DNA from: Streptomyces apocyni
Lineage (GTDB): Bacteria > Actinomycetota > Actinomycetes > Streptomycetales > Streptomycetaceae
Direction of reading: 5' to 3'
Assembly (NCBI RefSeq): GCF_009739465.1
Contig: NZ_WHOM01000045.1
Location: forward strand, 186,001 to 250,000
DNA: 64,000 nt
The notes under the pieces were generated by a model, which was not told the DNA's origin, did no database searches, and worked only from the letters and a program-made list of their open reading frames with translations. Position numbers and translations under genes: made by a program. Shown one piece after another: positions 29,270-38,746 of the stretch (positions are counted from its first letter, which is position 1; each line of letters begins with the position of its first letter).

Positions 29270-30207
29270 CCGCGCAGCTCCTTACCGGTCAGCTCCAAAA
29301 AGACGTCCTCCAAGGTGTGCCGCTCGACCGAGATCCGGTCCGGCAGGACGCCGTGCTGGGCGCACCAGGAGGTGACGGTGGCCAGCAGTTGCGGGTCGAC
29401 GGTGCCGGTCACCCGGTAGGCGCCGGGGGTGAGCTCGGCCGCCGCGGTGTTCATCGGCAGGGCCTTGAGCAGCGAGGCGACATCGAGCCCCGGGCGCCCG
29501 GTGAAGCGCAGGGTGTTCTCGGCGCCGCCGCGGCACAGCTCCTCGGGGCTGCCCTGGGCGACGACCCGGCCCTCGTCGATGATCGCGACGTCGTCGGCGA
29601 GCTGCTCGGCCTCGTCCATGTAGTGGGTGGTGAGGATGGTGCTGACACCGTCGGCGCGCAGCTCGCGCACGAGGTCCCAGGTGGCCCGGCGGGCCTGGGG
29701 GTCGAGGCCCGCCGTCGGCTCGTCCAGGAAGACCAGCTCGGGGCGGCCCACCACGGCCATGGCGAGGGCGAGACGCTGCTGCTGCCCGCCGGAGAGCCTG
29801 CGGTAGGTGGTGCGCCCGCAGCCGCCCAGGCCCAGGCGCTCGATCAGTGCCTGCACGTCCAGCGGGTGGGCGTGCAGCTTCGCCATATGGTGCAGCATCT
29901 CGTCGGCGCGGGCGCCGGAGTAGACGCCGCCGGACTGGAGCATCACCCCGATCCTGGGGCGCAGCCGGGCCGCGTCGGCTATCGGGTCGAGGCCGAGGAC
30001 GCGCACGGTCCCCGCGTCGGGTTCCCGGTAGCCCTCGCAGGTCTCGACGGTGGTGGTCTTGCCCGCGCCGTTCGGCCCGAGTACGGCGGTGATGCCCGCC
30101 CCCGCCGTCAGGTGGAGGTCGTCCACGGCGGTCTTTGATCCGTACCGTTTCCGCAGGCCGTGGATCTGGACGACCGCGGCGCTGGTGTCGGCGGGGGATG
30201 CAGGCAT
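29266..30207 (-). CDS. ABC-2 transporter ATP-binding protein (DrrA-like)
   Basis: ATPase for the adjacent ABC-2 permease. The 313-residue protein has Walker A GPNGAGKTT, signature LSGGQQQR, Walker B LVFLDEPTAGLDP, switch TTHYMDEAEQ, and a C-terminal extension of ~80 residues ending ERHTLEDVFLELTGKELRG, as in DrrA-type exporters. Divergent from sufR across 159 bases. Confidence 0.94.
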   Translation of the reverse strand: MPASPADTSAAVVQIHGLRKRYGSKTAVDDLHLTAGAGITAVLGPNGAGKTTTVETCEGYREPDAGTVRVLGLDPIADAARLRPRIGVMLQSGGVYSGARADEMLHHMAKLHAHPLDVQALIERLGLGGCGRTTYRRLSGGQQQRLALAMAVVGRPELVFLDEPTAGLDPQARRATWDLVRELRADGVSTILTTHYMDEAEQLADDVAIIDEGRVVAQGSPEELCRGGAENTLRFTGRPGLDVASLLKALPMNTAAAELTPGAYRVTGTVDPQLLATVTSWCAQHGVLPDRISVERHTLEDVFLELTGKELRG

Positions 30208-30355
30208 GCCGCGAAGTCTAGAGACGCGCCCGGGGCCGTCAGGGCGGCGGGGCCTTTCCCGGCCCTGAATACAGCGGAAATTAGGTAACCCTTAGTGACT
30301 GAAGCCACCCTCATGCGTTTCGGTCGCGGGTTGTCGGGGCCAGAGGAATTACGCA

Positions 30356-30368
30356 ACAATGGCGTTGT
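30356..30368. promoter_or_regulatory. Inverted repeat at the sufR start (candidate SufR site)
   Basis: ACAATGGCGTTGT has 4-base arms ACAA/TTGT and overlaps the sufR GTG start. Position fits autoregulation, but the site is short and I have no verified consensus for comparison. Confidence 0.3.
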
Positions 30369-31110
30369 GAAAAACGTTGGCGAGGCTCCGCAGGAGGAAC
30401 TCGCGACCGGTGAGCGCTCCACGCGCAACCGCGTCGCGCGCTCCATCCTGGACCACGGCCCGTCCACCGTGGCCGAACTCGCGAAGCGTCTGGGGCTCAC
30501 CCAGCCGGCCGTCCGCCGACACCTTGACGCGCTCGTCGCCGACGCCGTCGTAGAACCCCGTGAACAGCGCGTTTACGGCGCACGCACCCGTGGCCGCCCG
30601 GCCAAGGTGTTCGCGCTGACCGACTGCGGCCGGGACGCCTTCGACCAGTCGTACGACACGCTGGCCACCGAAGCCCTGCGCTGGATCTCCCAGGCGGCGG
30701 GCGGCGGTGAGCGCGGCGAGGCCGCGGTCGCGGCCTTCGCCAGGGACCGGCTCGAGGCACAGACCGAGGCCTACCGCGAGATCCTCGACGGCGTCGCCCC
30801 CGAGGGGCGCACCGAGGCACTGGCCAAGGCGCTCTCGGCCGACGGGTACGCTGCTACTGCGCGTAGCGCGCCCCAGCCGCAACAGGGTGAGCAGCTGTGC
30901 CAGCACCACTGTCCCGTTGCGCATGTGGCCGAGCAGTTCCCGCAGCTCTGCGAGGCGGAGACCGAGTTCTTCGGCCGATTGCTCGGTACGCATGTCCAGC
31001 GGCTGGCCACCATCGCCCACGGGGATGGCGTGTGCACCACGTACATCCCCCGCACCGAGCACCAGAGCACGTCCACCATTGCAAGCACCGCCGGGAGGAA
31101 CCCCGCATGA
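30367..31110 (+). CDS. sufR: Fe-S cluster-sensing repressor SufR
   Basis: DeoR/ArsR-type winged-helix regulator that carries an Fe-S cluster and represses the suf operon when clusters are plentiful. 247 residues. HTH region [20 protein letters not shown], wing [14 protein letters not shown], and C-terminal cysteines Cys178, Cys182, Cys195 and Cys223, some of which should bind the cluster. GTG 30367 gives the normal N-terminus; the open frame upstream is not family-like. Its stop overlaps the sufB start as ATGA. An ACAA-N5-TTGT inverted repeat at 30356-30368 covers the start codon and may be its own operator. Confidence 0.94.
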   Translation: MKNVGEAPQEELATGERSTRNRVARSILDHGPSTVAELAKRLGLTQPAVRRHLDALVADAVVEPREQRVYGARTRGRPAKVFALTDCGRDAFDQSYDTLATEALRWISQAAGGGERGEAAVAAFARDRLEAQTEAYREILDGVAPEGRTEALAKALSADGYAATARSAPQPQQGEQLCQHHCPVAHVAEQFPQLCEAETEFFGRLLGTHVQRLATIAHGDGVCTTYIPRTEHQSTSTIASTAGRNPA

Positions 31111-32531
31111 CTCTCCCCATCGAGGAGACTGCCCACCCTGAGCTCGAGGGTCTGGGTACGTACGAATACGGCTGGGCCGACTCCGACGCGGCCGGTGCCG
31201 CTGCCAAGCGCGGTCTGAGCGAGGACGTCGTCCGCGACATCTCCTCGAAGAAGAGCGAGCCGGAGTGGATGACCAAGCTGCGTCTCAAGGGCCTGAAGCT
31301 CTTCGAGAAGAAGCCCATGCCGAGCTGGGGCTCCGACCTGTCGGGCATCGACTTCGACAACATCAAGTATTTCGTGCGGTCCACCGAGAAGCAGGCCGAG
31401 TCCTGGGAGGATCTGCCGGAGGACATCAAGAACACCTACGACAAGCTGGGCATCCCCGAGGCCGAGAAGCAGCGCCTGGTCGCCGGTGTCGCCGCCCAGT
31501 ACGAGTCGGAGGTCGTCTACCACCAGATCCGTGAGGATCTGGAGGAGCAGGGCGTCATCTTCCTCGACACCGACACCGCGCTCAAGGAGCACCCGGAGCT
31601 CTTCAAGGAGTACTTCGGCACGGTCATCCCGGTCGGTGACAACAAGTTCGCGTCGCTGAACAGCGCGGTGTGGTCCGGTGGCTCCTTCATCTACGTGCCG
31701 AAGGGCGTGCACGTCGAGATCCCGCTGCAGGCCTACTTCCGGATCAACACCGAGAACATGGGCCAGTTCGAGCGGACGCTGATCATCGTCGACGAGGACG
31801 CCTACGTCCACTACGTCGAGGGCTGCACCGCCCCGATCTACAAGTCCGACTCGCTGCACTCGGCGGTCGTCGAGATCATCGTCAAGAAGGGCGGCCGCTG
31901 CCGCTACACGACGATCCAGAACTGGTCGAACAACGTCTACAACCTGGTCACCAAGCGCGCCGTGGCCTACGAGGGCGCGACCATGGAGTGGGTCGACGGC
32001 AACATCGGCTCCAAGGTCACCATGAAGTACCCGGCCGTCTACCTGATGGGCGAGCACGCCAAGGGTGAGACGCTGTCCATCGCCTTCGCGGGCGAGGGCC
32101 AGCACCAGGACGCCGGCGCCAAGATGGTCCACATGGCCCCGAACACCTCGTCCAACATCGTCTCCAAGTCGGTGGCGCGTGGCGGTGGCCGTACGTCCTA
32201 CCGCGGGCTGATCGAGATCGGCGAGGGCGCTCCGGGCGCGAAGTCCAACGTGCTCTGTGACGCCCTCCTGGTCGACACCATCTCGCGGTCCGACACCTAC
32301 CCGTACGTCGATGTCCGCGAGGACGACGTGTCCATGGGCCACGAGGCCACCGTCTCCAAGGTCTCCGAGGACCAGCTCTTCTACCTGATGAGCCGCGGTC
32401 TGACCGAGTTCGAGGCGATGGCGATGATCGTGCGCGGCTTCGTGGAGCCGATCGCCAAGGAGCTGCCCATGGAGTACGCGCTGGAGCTCAACCGGCTGAT
32501 CGAGCTGCAGATGGAAGGCGCGGTCGGCTGA
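31107..32531 (+). CDS. sufB: Fe-S cluster assembly scaffold SufB
   Basis: Scaffold of the SufBCD complex on which Fe-S clusters are built. The 474-residue protein is full length. It has the beta-helix core with [33 protein letters not shown] (conserved cysteine), [20 protein letters not shown] and the C-terminal [23 protein letters not shown] overlaps the sufR stop, with GGGAGGA upstream. No intein is present. Confidence 0.98.
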   Translation: MTLPIEETAHPELEGLGTYEYGWADSDAAGAAAKRGLSEDVVRDISSKKSEPEWMTKLRLKGLKLFEKKPMPSWGSDLSGIDFDNIKYFVRSTEKQAESWEDLPEDIKNTYDKLGIPEAEKQRLVAGVAAQYESEVVYHQIREDLEEQGVIFLDTDTALKEHPELFKEYFGTVIPVGDNKFASLNSAVWSGGSFIYVPKGVHVEIPLQAYFRINTENMGQFERTLIIVDEDAYVHYVEGCTAPIYKSDSLHSAVVEIIVKKGGRCRYTTIQNWSNNVYNLVTKRAVAYEGATMEWVDGNIGSKVTMKYPAVYLMGEHAKGETLSIAFAGEGQHQDAGAKMVHMAPNTSSNIVSKSVARGGGRTSYRGLIEIGEGAPGAKSNVLCDALLVDTISRSDTYPYVDVREDDVSMGHEATVSKVSEDQLFYLMSRGLTEFEAMAMIVRGFVEPIAKELPMEYALELNRLIELQMEGAVG

Positions 32532-32592
32532 CGCCGCCGCCCACGGTCCGCAGCTACACGTCTTGACTGAGAAAGCGAGCACTACGACAGCC

Positions 32593-33771
32593 ATGGCTGA
32601 GGCTCAGAACATCCCGGTGGGGTCCACCACCGCTGGCTCGATCGCGGTGGCCGCCGAGTCCACCGTCGCCACCCGTATGAGTGCGCCCCCGTCCTTCGAC
32701 GTCGCGGACTTCCCCGTCCCGCACGGCCGCGAGGAGGAGTGGCGGTTCACGCCGCTGGAGCGCCTCAGGGGTCTGCACGACGGCACCGCGAAGGCCGACG
32801 GCACCCTCAAGGCCGAGATCGACGCGCCTGACGGCGTCACCGTCGAGGCAGTGACCCGGGACGACGCGCGCGTCGGCAAGGCCGGTACGCCGGTCGACCG
32901 GATCGCCGCCCAGGCGTTCTCGTCCTTCGAGAAGGCCACGGTCGTCTCGGTCCCCAAGGAGCAGGTGCTCACCGAGCCCGTGCGGGTCACCCTGCACGGC
33001 GAGGGCGGCACCACCTTCGGGCACACCGTCTTCGACGTCGGCGCCTTCGCCGAGGCTGTCATCATCATCGACCACACCGGTGACGGCGTACGCGCCGCCA
33101 ACGTCGACTTCCTGGTCGGTGACGGCGCCAAGCTCACCGTGGTCTCCGTGCAGGACTGGGACGACACCGCCGTCCACGTCTCGCAGCACAACGCCCTCGT
33201 AGGCCGCGACGCCTCCTTCAAGTCGGTCGTGGTGACCTTCGGCGGCGACGTCGTACGCCTGCACCCGCGGGTCAACTACGCGGGCCCCGGCGGCGAGGCC
33301 GAGCTCTTCGGCCTGTACTTCACCGACGCGGGCCAGCACCAGGAGCACCGCCTCCTGGTCGACCACGGCGTCCCGCACTGCAAGTCCAACGTCGCCTACA
33401 AGGGCGCGCTCCAGGGCGACAACGCGCACGCGGTCTGGATCGGTGACGTCCTCATCGAGGCCGCCGCCGAGGGCACCGACACCTACGAGATGAACCGCAA
33501 CCTCGTCCTCACGGACGGTGCGCGGGTCGACTCGGTGCCGAACCTGGAGATCGAGACCGGCGAGATCGTCGGAGCCGGCCACGCCTCGGCCACCGGCCGC
33601 TTCGACGACGAGCAGCTCTTCTACCTGATGTCCCGCGGCATCCCGCAGATCGAGGCCCGCCGCCTCGTGGTGCGCGGCTTCTTCGCCGAGCTGATCCAGC
33701 AGATCGGTGTCCCGGACATCGAGGAGCGCCTCATGGCCAAGATCGAGGCCGAGCTGGAGGCGTCGGTCTGA
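32593..33771 (+). CDS. sufD: Fe-S cluster assembly protein SufD
   Basis: Partner of SufB and SufC in cluster assembly. The 392-residue protein shares the SufB/D beta-helix, with QHQEHRLLVDHGVPHCKSN and [23 protein letters not shown] 32593 begins AEAQNIPVGSTTAGS, the usual streptomycete start; a TTG at 32563 would add ten residues and is less likely. Its stop overlaps the next ATG by one base. Confidence 0.97.
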   Translation: MAEAQNIPVGSTTAGSIAVAAESTVATRMSAPPSFDVADFPVPHGREEEWRFTPLERLRGLHDGTAKADGTLKAEIDAPDGVTVEAVTRDDARVGKAGTPVDRIAAQAFSSFEKATVVSVPKEQVLTEPVRVTLHGEGGTTFGHTVFDVGAFAEAVIIIDHTGDGVRAANVDFLVGDGAKLTVVSVQDWDDTAVHVSQHNALVGRDASFKSVVVTFGGDVVRLHPRVNYAGPGGEAELFGLYFTDAGQHQEHRLLVDHGVPHCKSNVAYKGALQGDNAHAVWIGDVLIEAAAEGTDTYEMNRNLVLTDGARVDSVPNLEIETGEIVGAGHASATGRFDDEQLFYLMSRGIPQIEARRLVVRGFFAELIQQIGVPDIEERLMAKIEAELEASV

Positions 33772-34088
33772 TGACGTATCTGCGCGCCTGTGGCCTCAGC
33801 GAGCTGGAGACGGACACCCCCAAGCGGGTGGAACTCGACGGCACGCCGGTCTCGGTCGTCCGCACCGAGGGTGAGGTGTTCGCGATCTACGACATCTGCT
33901 CGCACGCGAACGTCTCGCTCTCCGAGGGCGAGGTGGAGGACTGCCAGATCGAGTGCTGGCTGCACGGCTCCGCCTTCGACCTCCGTACCGGCAAGCCGTC
34001 CGGTCTTCCCGCGACGCGCCCCGTCCCCGTATACCCCGTAAAGATCGAAGGGGACGACGTGCTCGTCTCCCTCTCCCAGGAGTCCTGA
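33771..34088 (+). CDS. Rieske-type ferredoxin of the suf operon
   Basis: Small [2Fe-2S] Rieske electron carrier. The 105-residue protein has the ligand set Cys43-x-His45 and Cys62-x2-His65. It is annotated in many genomes as a non-heme iron oxygenase ferredoxin subunit. Its fixed place between sufD and sufC in actinobacteria suggests electron supply to cluster assembly or a client role; this is inference. TGATG overlap with sufD indicates coupled translation. Confidence 0.92.
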   Translation: MTYLRACGLSELETDTPKRVELDGTPVSVVRTEGEVFAIYDICSHANVSLSEGEVEDCQIECWLHGSAFDLRTGKPSGLPATRPVPVYPVKIEGDDVLVSLSQES

Positions 34089-34095
34089 GGCACCC

Positions 34096-34860
34096 ATGGC
34101 AACGCTTGAAATCCGAGACCTGCACGTCACCGTCGAGGCCGACAACGCCACGAAGGAGATCCTCAAGGGCGTCGACCTGACTGTGAAGCAGGGCGAGACC
34201 CACGCCATCATGGGCCCCAACGGCTCCGGCAAGTCGACCCTCGCGTACTCCATCGCGGGCCACCCGAAGTACACGATCACCCGCGGCACGGTCACCCTCG
34301 ACGGTGAGGACGTGCTGGAGATGTCCGTCGACGAGCGTGCGCGCGCCGGCATGTTCCTGGCCATGCAGTACCCGGTCGAGGTCCCCGGCGTCTCGGTCTC
34401 CAACTTCCTGCGCACCTCCGCCACCGCCATGCGCGGCGAGGCCCCCAAGCTGCGTACCTGGGTGAAGGAGGTCAAGACCGCGATGGAGGACCTCCAGATG
34501 GACCCGGCCTTCGCGGAGCGCAACGTCAACGAGGGCTTCTCCGGTGGTGAGAAGAAGCGCCACGAGATCCTCCAGCTGGAGCTCCTCAAGCCGAAGATCG
34601 CGATCCTCGACGAGACCGACTCCGGCCTGGACGTCGACGCCCTGCGCCAGGTCTCCGAGGGCGTCAACCGCGTCCACGCGAGCGGCGAGGTCGGCACCCT
34701 GCTGATCACGCACTACACGCGCATCCTGCGCTACATCAAGCCTGACTTCGTGCACGTCTTCGCGAACGGCCGCATCGCCGAGTCCGGCGGTGCCGAGCTC
34801 GCCGACAAGCTGGAGGCCGAGGGCTACGAGGCCTACACGAAGGGTGGCGCATCCGCGTGA
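34096..34860 (+). CDS. sufC: Fe-S cluster assembly ATPase SufC
   Basis: ABC-type ATPase of the SufBCD complex. The 254-residue protein has Walker A GPNGSGKST, the SufC-specific AGMFLAMQYPVEVPGVS, signature FSGGEKKR, Walker B IAILDETDSGLD and LLITHYTRIL. The start is 7 bases after the Rieske stop; its own stop overlaps the sufS GTG start (GTGA). Confidence 0.98.
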   Translation: MATLEIRDLHVTVEADNATKEILKGVDLTVKQGETHAIMGPNGSGKSTLAYSIAGHPKYTITRGTVTLDGEDVLEMSVDERARAGMFLAMQYPVEVPGVSVSNFLRTSATAMRGEAPKLRTWVKEVKTAMEDLQMDPAFAERNVNEGFSGGEKKRHEILQLELLKPKIAILDETDSGLDVDALRQVSEGVNRVHASGEVGTLLITHYTRILRYIKPDFVHVFANGRIAESGGAELADKLEAEGYEAYTKGGASA

Positions 34861-36113
34861 CACAGCTGCCGGGCCTCCTCGACACCGAGGCGATCCGCAA
34901 GGACTTCCCGATCCTGGACCGGGTGCTCCACGACGGTAAGAAGCTCGTCTACCTGGACAACGCGGCGACCTCGCAGACGCCGCGCCAGGTCCTCGACGTG
35001 ATCACCGAGTACTACGAGCAGCACAACGCCAACGTCCACCGCGGCGTGCACGTCCTCGCCGAGGAGGCCACGGAGCTGTACGAAGGCGCCCGGGACAAGG
35101 TCGCGGAGTTCATCAACGCGCCCAGCCGGGACGAGGTGATCTTCACCAAGAACGCCTCGGAATCGCTGAACCTCGTGGCCAACATGCTCGGCTGGGCCGA
35201 CGAGCCCTACCGCGTGGACCACGAGACCGAGATCGTCATCACGGAGATGGAGCACCACTCCAACATCGTTCCGTGGCAGCTGCTGTCGCAGCGCACCGGC
35301 GCGAAGCTGAAGTGGTTCGGTCTCACCGACGACGGCCGCCTCGACCTGTCCAACATCAACGAGGTCATCACGGAGAAGACGAAGATCGTCTCCTTCGTCC
35401 TGGTCTCCAACATCCTGGGCACCCTCAACCCGGTCGAGGCGATCGTCCGCCGCGCCCAGGAGGTCGGCGCGCTGGTCCTGATCGACGCCTCGCAGGCCGC
35501 TCCGCACATGCCGCTGGACGTGCAGGCGCTACAGGCCGACTTCGTGGCCTTCACCGGCCACAAGATGTGCGGCCCGACCGGCATCGGCGTGCTCTGGGGC
35601 CGCCAGGAGCTGCTGGAGGACCTGCCGCCGTTCCTCGGCGGTGGCGAGATGATCGAGACCGTCTCGATGAACTCCTCCACCTACGCTCCCGCCCCGCACA
35701 AGTTCGAGGCCGGTACGCCTCCGGTGTCCCAGGCCATCGCGCTGGGCGCGGCCGTGGACTACCTCACCGCGATCGGCATGGACAAGATCGCGCAGCATGA
35801 GCACGCGATCACCGAGTACGCGGTCAAGCGCCTCCGGGAGGTCCCCGACCTCAGGATCATCGGCCCGGTCACGGCCGAGGACCGGGGCGCCGCGATCTCC
35901 TTCGTCCTGGGCGACATCCACCCGCATGACGTGGGCCAGGTCCTGGACGAGCAGGGCATCGCGGTCCGGGTCGGCCACCACTGCGCGCGGCCGGTCTGCC
36001 TGCGGTACGGAATTCCTGCGACCACGCGAGCGTCGTTCTATTTGTACTCCACGCCCGCCGAGGTCGATGCCCTGGTGGACGGCCTGGAGCACGTACGGAA
36101 CTTTTTCGGTTGA
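34857..36113 (+). CDS. sufS: Cysteine desulfurase SufS
   Basis: Pyridoxal-phosphate enzyme that takes sulfur from cysteine as a persulfide for cluster assembly. The 418-residue protein has YLDNAATSQTP, the PLP lysine Lys236 in FTGHKMCGPTG, and the active-site Cys376 in GHHCARPVC, the SufS-type short loop that needs SufU for sulfur relay. The GTG start overlaps sufC. sufU follows 25 bases later. Confidence 0.98.
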   Translation: MTQLPGLLDTEAIRKDFPILDRVLHDGKKLVYLDNAATSQTPRQVLDVITEYYEQHNANVHRGVHVLAEEATELYEGARDKVAEFINAPSRDEVIFTKNASESLNLVANMLGWADEPYRVDHETEIVITEMEHHSNIVPWQLLSQRTGAKLKWFGLTDDGRLDLSNINEVITEKTKIVSFVLVSNILGTLNPVEAIVRRAQEVGALVLIDASQAAPHMPLDVQALQADFVAFTGHKMCGPTGIGVLWGRQELLEDLPPFLGGGEMIETVSMNSSTYAPAPHKFEAGTPPVSQAIALGAAVDYLTAIGMDKIAQHEHAITEYAVKRLREVPDLRIIGPVTAEDRGAAISFVLGDIHPHDVGQVLDEQGIAVRVGHHCARPVCLRYGIPATTRASFYLYSTPAEVDALVDGLEHVRNFFG

Positions 36114-36138
36114 TACGGCAGCGGCTGAGGGTTGACTG

Positions 36139-36612
36139 GTGAAGCTTGATTCGATGTACCAGGAAGTGATCCTGGACCACTACAAGCACCCCCATGGGCG
36201 TGGCCTGCGGGAGGGCGACGCCGAGGTGCACCACGTCAATCCGACGTGCGGCGACGAGATCACGCTCCGCGTGAAGTACGACGGGTCGCGCATCGAGGAC
36301 GTGTCGTACGAGGGCCAGGGCTGCTCGATCAGCCAGGCCAGCGCGTCGGTCCTGAACGACCTGCTGGTCGGTAAGGACCTGGCCGAGGCGCGGCGGATCC
36401 AGGAGGTGTTCCTGGAGCTGATGCAGTCCAAGGGCAAGCTGGAGCCGGACGACGCCATGGAGGAGGTGCTGGAGGACGCGGTCGCGTTCGCCGGTGTCTC
36501 CAAGTACCCGGCGCGCGTGAAGTGTGCTCTGCTGAGCTGGATGGCGTGGAAAGACGCGACGGCGCAGGCGCTGGGCGAGGACCGCGAGAGTGCTGTGAGG
36601 AAGAGCGCATGA
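36139..36612 (+). CDS. sufU: Zinc-dependent sulfur transferase SufU
   Basis: Accepts sulfur from SufS and passes it to SufBCD. 157 residues; zinc/sulfur ligands are in place: Cys37 and Asp39 (NPTCGDE), Cys62 (GQGCSIS) and Cys129 (VKCALLSW). It has the insertion between the first and second cysteine regions that separates SufU from scaffold-type IscU. GTG start; stop overlaps the next ATG as ATGA. Confidence 0.97.
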   Translation: MKLDSMYQEVILDHYKHPHGRGLREGDAEVHHVNPTCGDEITLRVKYDGSRIEDVSYEGQGCSISQASASVLNDLLVGKDLAEARRIQEVFLELMQSKGKLEPDDAMEEVLEDAVAFAGVSKYPARVKCALLSWMAWKDATAQALGEDRESAVRKSA

Positions 36613-37007
36613 CTGACAACGCCGCAACAGAGACGGACGCCGCGACGGAGACCGCCGCGACCCCGGCCGCGACCCCGGCCGAGGGTGCGACCGTGAAGCC
36701 CGCCTCCGAGGAGGAGGTCCGCGAGGCGCTCCTGGACGTCGTCGACCCCGAGCTGGGCATCGACGTGGTCAACCTCGGTCTGATCTACGGGGTGCATGTC
36801 GACGACGCCAACATCGCCACCATCGACATGACGCTGACGTCCGCGGCCTGCCCGCTGACCGACGTGATCGAGGACCAGGCGAAGTCCGCGACCGACGGTA
36901 TCGTCAGCGAGCTCCGGATTAACTGGGTCTGGATGCCGCCGTGGGGCCCGGACAAGATCACCGACGACGGCCGCGAGCAGCTGCGCGCACTCGGCTTCAA
37001 TGTCTGA
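36609..37007 (+). CDS. sufT: SufT / MIP18-family Fe-S maturation factor
   Basis: DUF59-family protein thought to help deliver Fe-S clusters. 132 residues. An Ala/Thr-rich N-terminal tail (about 35 residues) precedes the domain, with DPELGIDVVNLGLIYGV, MTLTSAACPLTDVI (conserved cysteine) and NWVWMPPWGPDKI. Last gene of the suf operon, translationally coupled to sufU, followed by a strong terminator. Confidence 0.94.
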   Translation: MTDNAATETDAATETAATPAATPAEGATVKPASEEEVREALLDVVDPELGIDVVNLGLIYGVHVDDANIATIDMTLTSAACPLTDVIEDQAKSATDGIVSELRINWVWMPPWGPDKITDDGREQLRALGFNV

Positions 37008-37035
37008 CGCCGCTTCTTCGCTCACCTAGACGCGA

Positions 37036-37078
37036 ACGCCTGAGGGCCCTGTGCACACAGCACGGGGCCCTCAGGCGT
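37036..37078. terminator. Terminator after the suf operon
   Basis: 19-bp stem (arms 37036-37054 and 37060-37078) with one G.T pair and a 5-base ACACA loop. It lies between the sufT stop and the converging membrane-protein gene and can serve both. Confidence 0.88.
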
Positions 37079-37095
37079 GTCCGGGGTGGGTGGGG

Positions 37096-38307
37096 TCAGC
37101 CGGGATAGGGCTGGCCGGGGTACGGCGGCGGGGGTGACGGCACTCCGGCCGCCTCGGCCAGCGTCGGGGCGAGGTTCTCGGTGCGGATGCGGCGGTCGAC
37201 GTACATCAGGCCGATCGACAGCTGGGGCAGCACGGTGGTGATGAACTGGCTGACCGCCATGCCGAGCAGGTACAGGCTGGAGCCGAGGACGAGCGGGCCC
37301 GTGGCCTGGCTCAGGCTGGAGTTGCCGGGGACGGCGGCCATCGCGCCGAACATACCGCCGTACGTGAACGGCATGGTGACCACGTAGCCGATCGTCCCGG
37401 CGACGATCATCACCAGCAGCTGGATGCCGAAGGTCCGCCACCAGACGCCACGGACCAGCGTGGCCGAGCGGCGGAGCGCCGCCACCGGACGCTGCCGCTC
37501 GAAGACCACGGCCGCGGGGGCGAGGCTGAAGCGAACGTACAGCCAGGTGATCAGCGGCCACAGGGCCAGCATGCCGAGGAGGAAGATCGCCATACCGGCG
37601 GCGACCGACGCTCCGTCGTCCCGGTGGGACAAGGCCAGCCCGATGGGGATCGCCGCGAGCAGCAGAAACGGCGTGAGGATCATCAGCCAGATGAGCAACT
37701 GGGTGCCGAGCATCGCCGGGATGCGCCCCGCGGCGCGCTGCCAGACATCGCGGAAGGTCGGGCGCTTGCCGAGCACCGCGTCCTGGGTGACGACCAGGCA
37801 GACGGCGTTCATCAGGGCCACCGACACGATGAAGATCAGCATGGAGGCCAGCCAGGCCCCGCCGAAGGCGCCGAACAGCGGGAAGATGTCGGAGGAGTCC
37901 GGGTCGGTGCCGGGCGGCAGATCGAAGAGCGTGCGGAGGTGGTCGAGGACCGCGAGCACCGCGATCCCGAACGCGGCGGCGATCAGCAGGGCCGCCCCGA
38001 AGAAGATGGCCGCGGCCATGCCCAGCAGCGGCTTGAGGCCGTGCCCGAGGGTGCTGAATCCGCCGCCGAGTATGTCGCCGACGGTCAGCGGCGCCAGCGG
38101 GATCACCCCGGGTTTCGGCGCCAGGGGCACCCAGCCCTGACCCCAGCCCCGACCCCAGGGGGGAGTGCCACCGTAGGGGCCGTCGGCCCCGTACGGCCCG
38201 CCCCCGCCCATGTCCGGACCACTCCCGTGCGGACCGCCCCCGTTCAGATCGCCCCCGTCCGGGCCGCCGTGCGGTCCGGGAGGTCCCCACCCCGATGTGT
38301 TCGCCAT
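37096..38307 (-). CDS. Membrane protein with Gly/Pro-rich cytoplasmic head (GPDPase membrane-domain-like)
   Basis: 403 residues. The first ~70 residues are a Gly/Pro/Asp-rich low-complexity tail. Then come about six to eight membrane helices with short loops, in the style of the membrane domain often annotated as glycerophosphoryl diester phosphodiesterase membrane domain or YIEGIA-like; the catalytic part of a phosphodiesterase is absent. The C-terminus is again Pro/Gly-rich (PSPPPPYPGQPYPG). A second long open frame on this strand in another phase has no such pattern and was rejected. Function unknown; such proteins may organise membrane complexes (inference). Confidence 0.85.
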   Translation of the reverse strand: MANTSGWGPPGPHGGPDGGDLNGGGPHGSGPDMGGGGPYGADGPYGGTPPWGRGWGQGWVPLAPKPGVIPLAPLTVGDILGGGFSTLGHGLKPLLGMAAAIFFGAALLIAAAFGIAVLAVLDHLRTLFDLPPGTDPDSSDIFPLFGAFGGAWLASMLIFIVSVALMNAVCLVVTQDAVLGKRPTFRDVWQRAAGRIPAMLGTQLLIWLMILTPFLLLAAIPIGLALSHRDDGASVAAGMAIFLLGMLALWPLITWLYVRFSLAPAAVVFERQRPVAALRRSATLVRGVWWRTFGIQLLVMIVAGTIGYVVTMPFTYGGMFGAMAAVPGNSSLSQATGPLVLGSSLYLLGMAVSQFITTVLPQLSIGLMYVDRRIRTENLAPTLAEAAGVPSPPPPYPGQPYPG

Positions 38308-38371
38308 CGCTCTCGTACTCCGTTGCCTTGTGCGGCCGTATGCCCCGGAAAGCCGGGAGGTCGCGACACCC

Positions 38372-38427
38372 TATCTTCCCTCTCGATGTGTACGGTCGTA
38401 CGCATCGTTGTGTACGCTTGTACGCAT
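38372..38427 (+). promoter_or_regulatory. SMR pump promoter with two direct repeats (candidate TetR operators)
   Basis: TGTGTACG-N-T-N-GTACGCAT is repeated at 38387-38405 and 38409-38427 (17 of 19 bases identical, period 22). Each copy contains GTAC-N4-GTAC dyad symmetry. A -10-like TATCTT lies at 38372-38377, so the repeats run from about +1 to the ATG at 38426. They are well placed for the TetR regulator encoded just downstream. Confidence 0.6.
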
Positions 38428-38746
38428 GGGATACGGACTGCTGGCCGCGGCCATCGCGGCGGAGGTGGCCGGAACCACGGCCATGAAGTACAGCGAGGGC
38501 TTCACCCGGCTCTGGCCCTCGATAGGGACCGTCGCCGGATATCTGATCGCCTTCACCCTGCTCGCGCAGACCCTGAAGACGATGCAGGTCGGCACGGCGT
38601 ACGCGATCTGGGCCGGAGTCGGCACCGCCGCGGTCGCCGCCATCGGCATGGTCTTCCTCGGGGAGGCGGCGAGCGCCGCGCGGCTCGCGGGGATCGCGCT
38701 CGTCGTGGGCGGCGTCGTGCTGCTCAACCTGGGCGGGGCGCACTGA
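38426..38746 (+). CDS. Small multidrug resistance (SMR) efflux protein
   Basis: Four-helix proton-coupled exporter of cationic compounds, working as a dimer in the membrane. The 106-residue protein has the essential Glu in helix 1 (AAIAAEVAGTTAMKYSEGFT), the typical LKTMQVGTAYAIWAGVGTA in helix 3, and the C-terminal LNLGG. It has no ribosome site and its ATG sits on the second operator-like repeat. The TetR gene starts at its stop codon (1-base overlap). Confidence 0.95.
   Translation: MGYGLLAAAIAAEVAGTTAMKYSEGFTRLWPSIGTVAGYLIAFTLLAQTLKTMQVGTAYAIWAGVGTAAVAAIGMVFLGEAASAARLAGIALVVGGVVLLNLGGAH

Noticed and set aside
30281..30295. TTAGGTAACCCTTAG as an iron-regulator (DmdR/IdeR) box upstream of sufR
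   Set aside because: Only the left half resembles the iron box and the site has little dyad symmetry.
37022..38743. 573-codon minus-strand frame overlapping the membrane protein
   Set aside because: Arg/Pro-rich with no helices; the other frame on the same strand gives a normal membrane protein.
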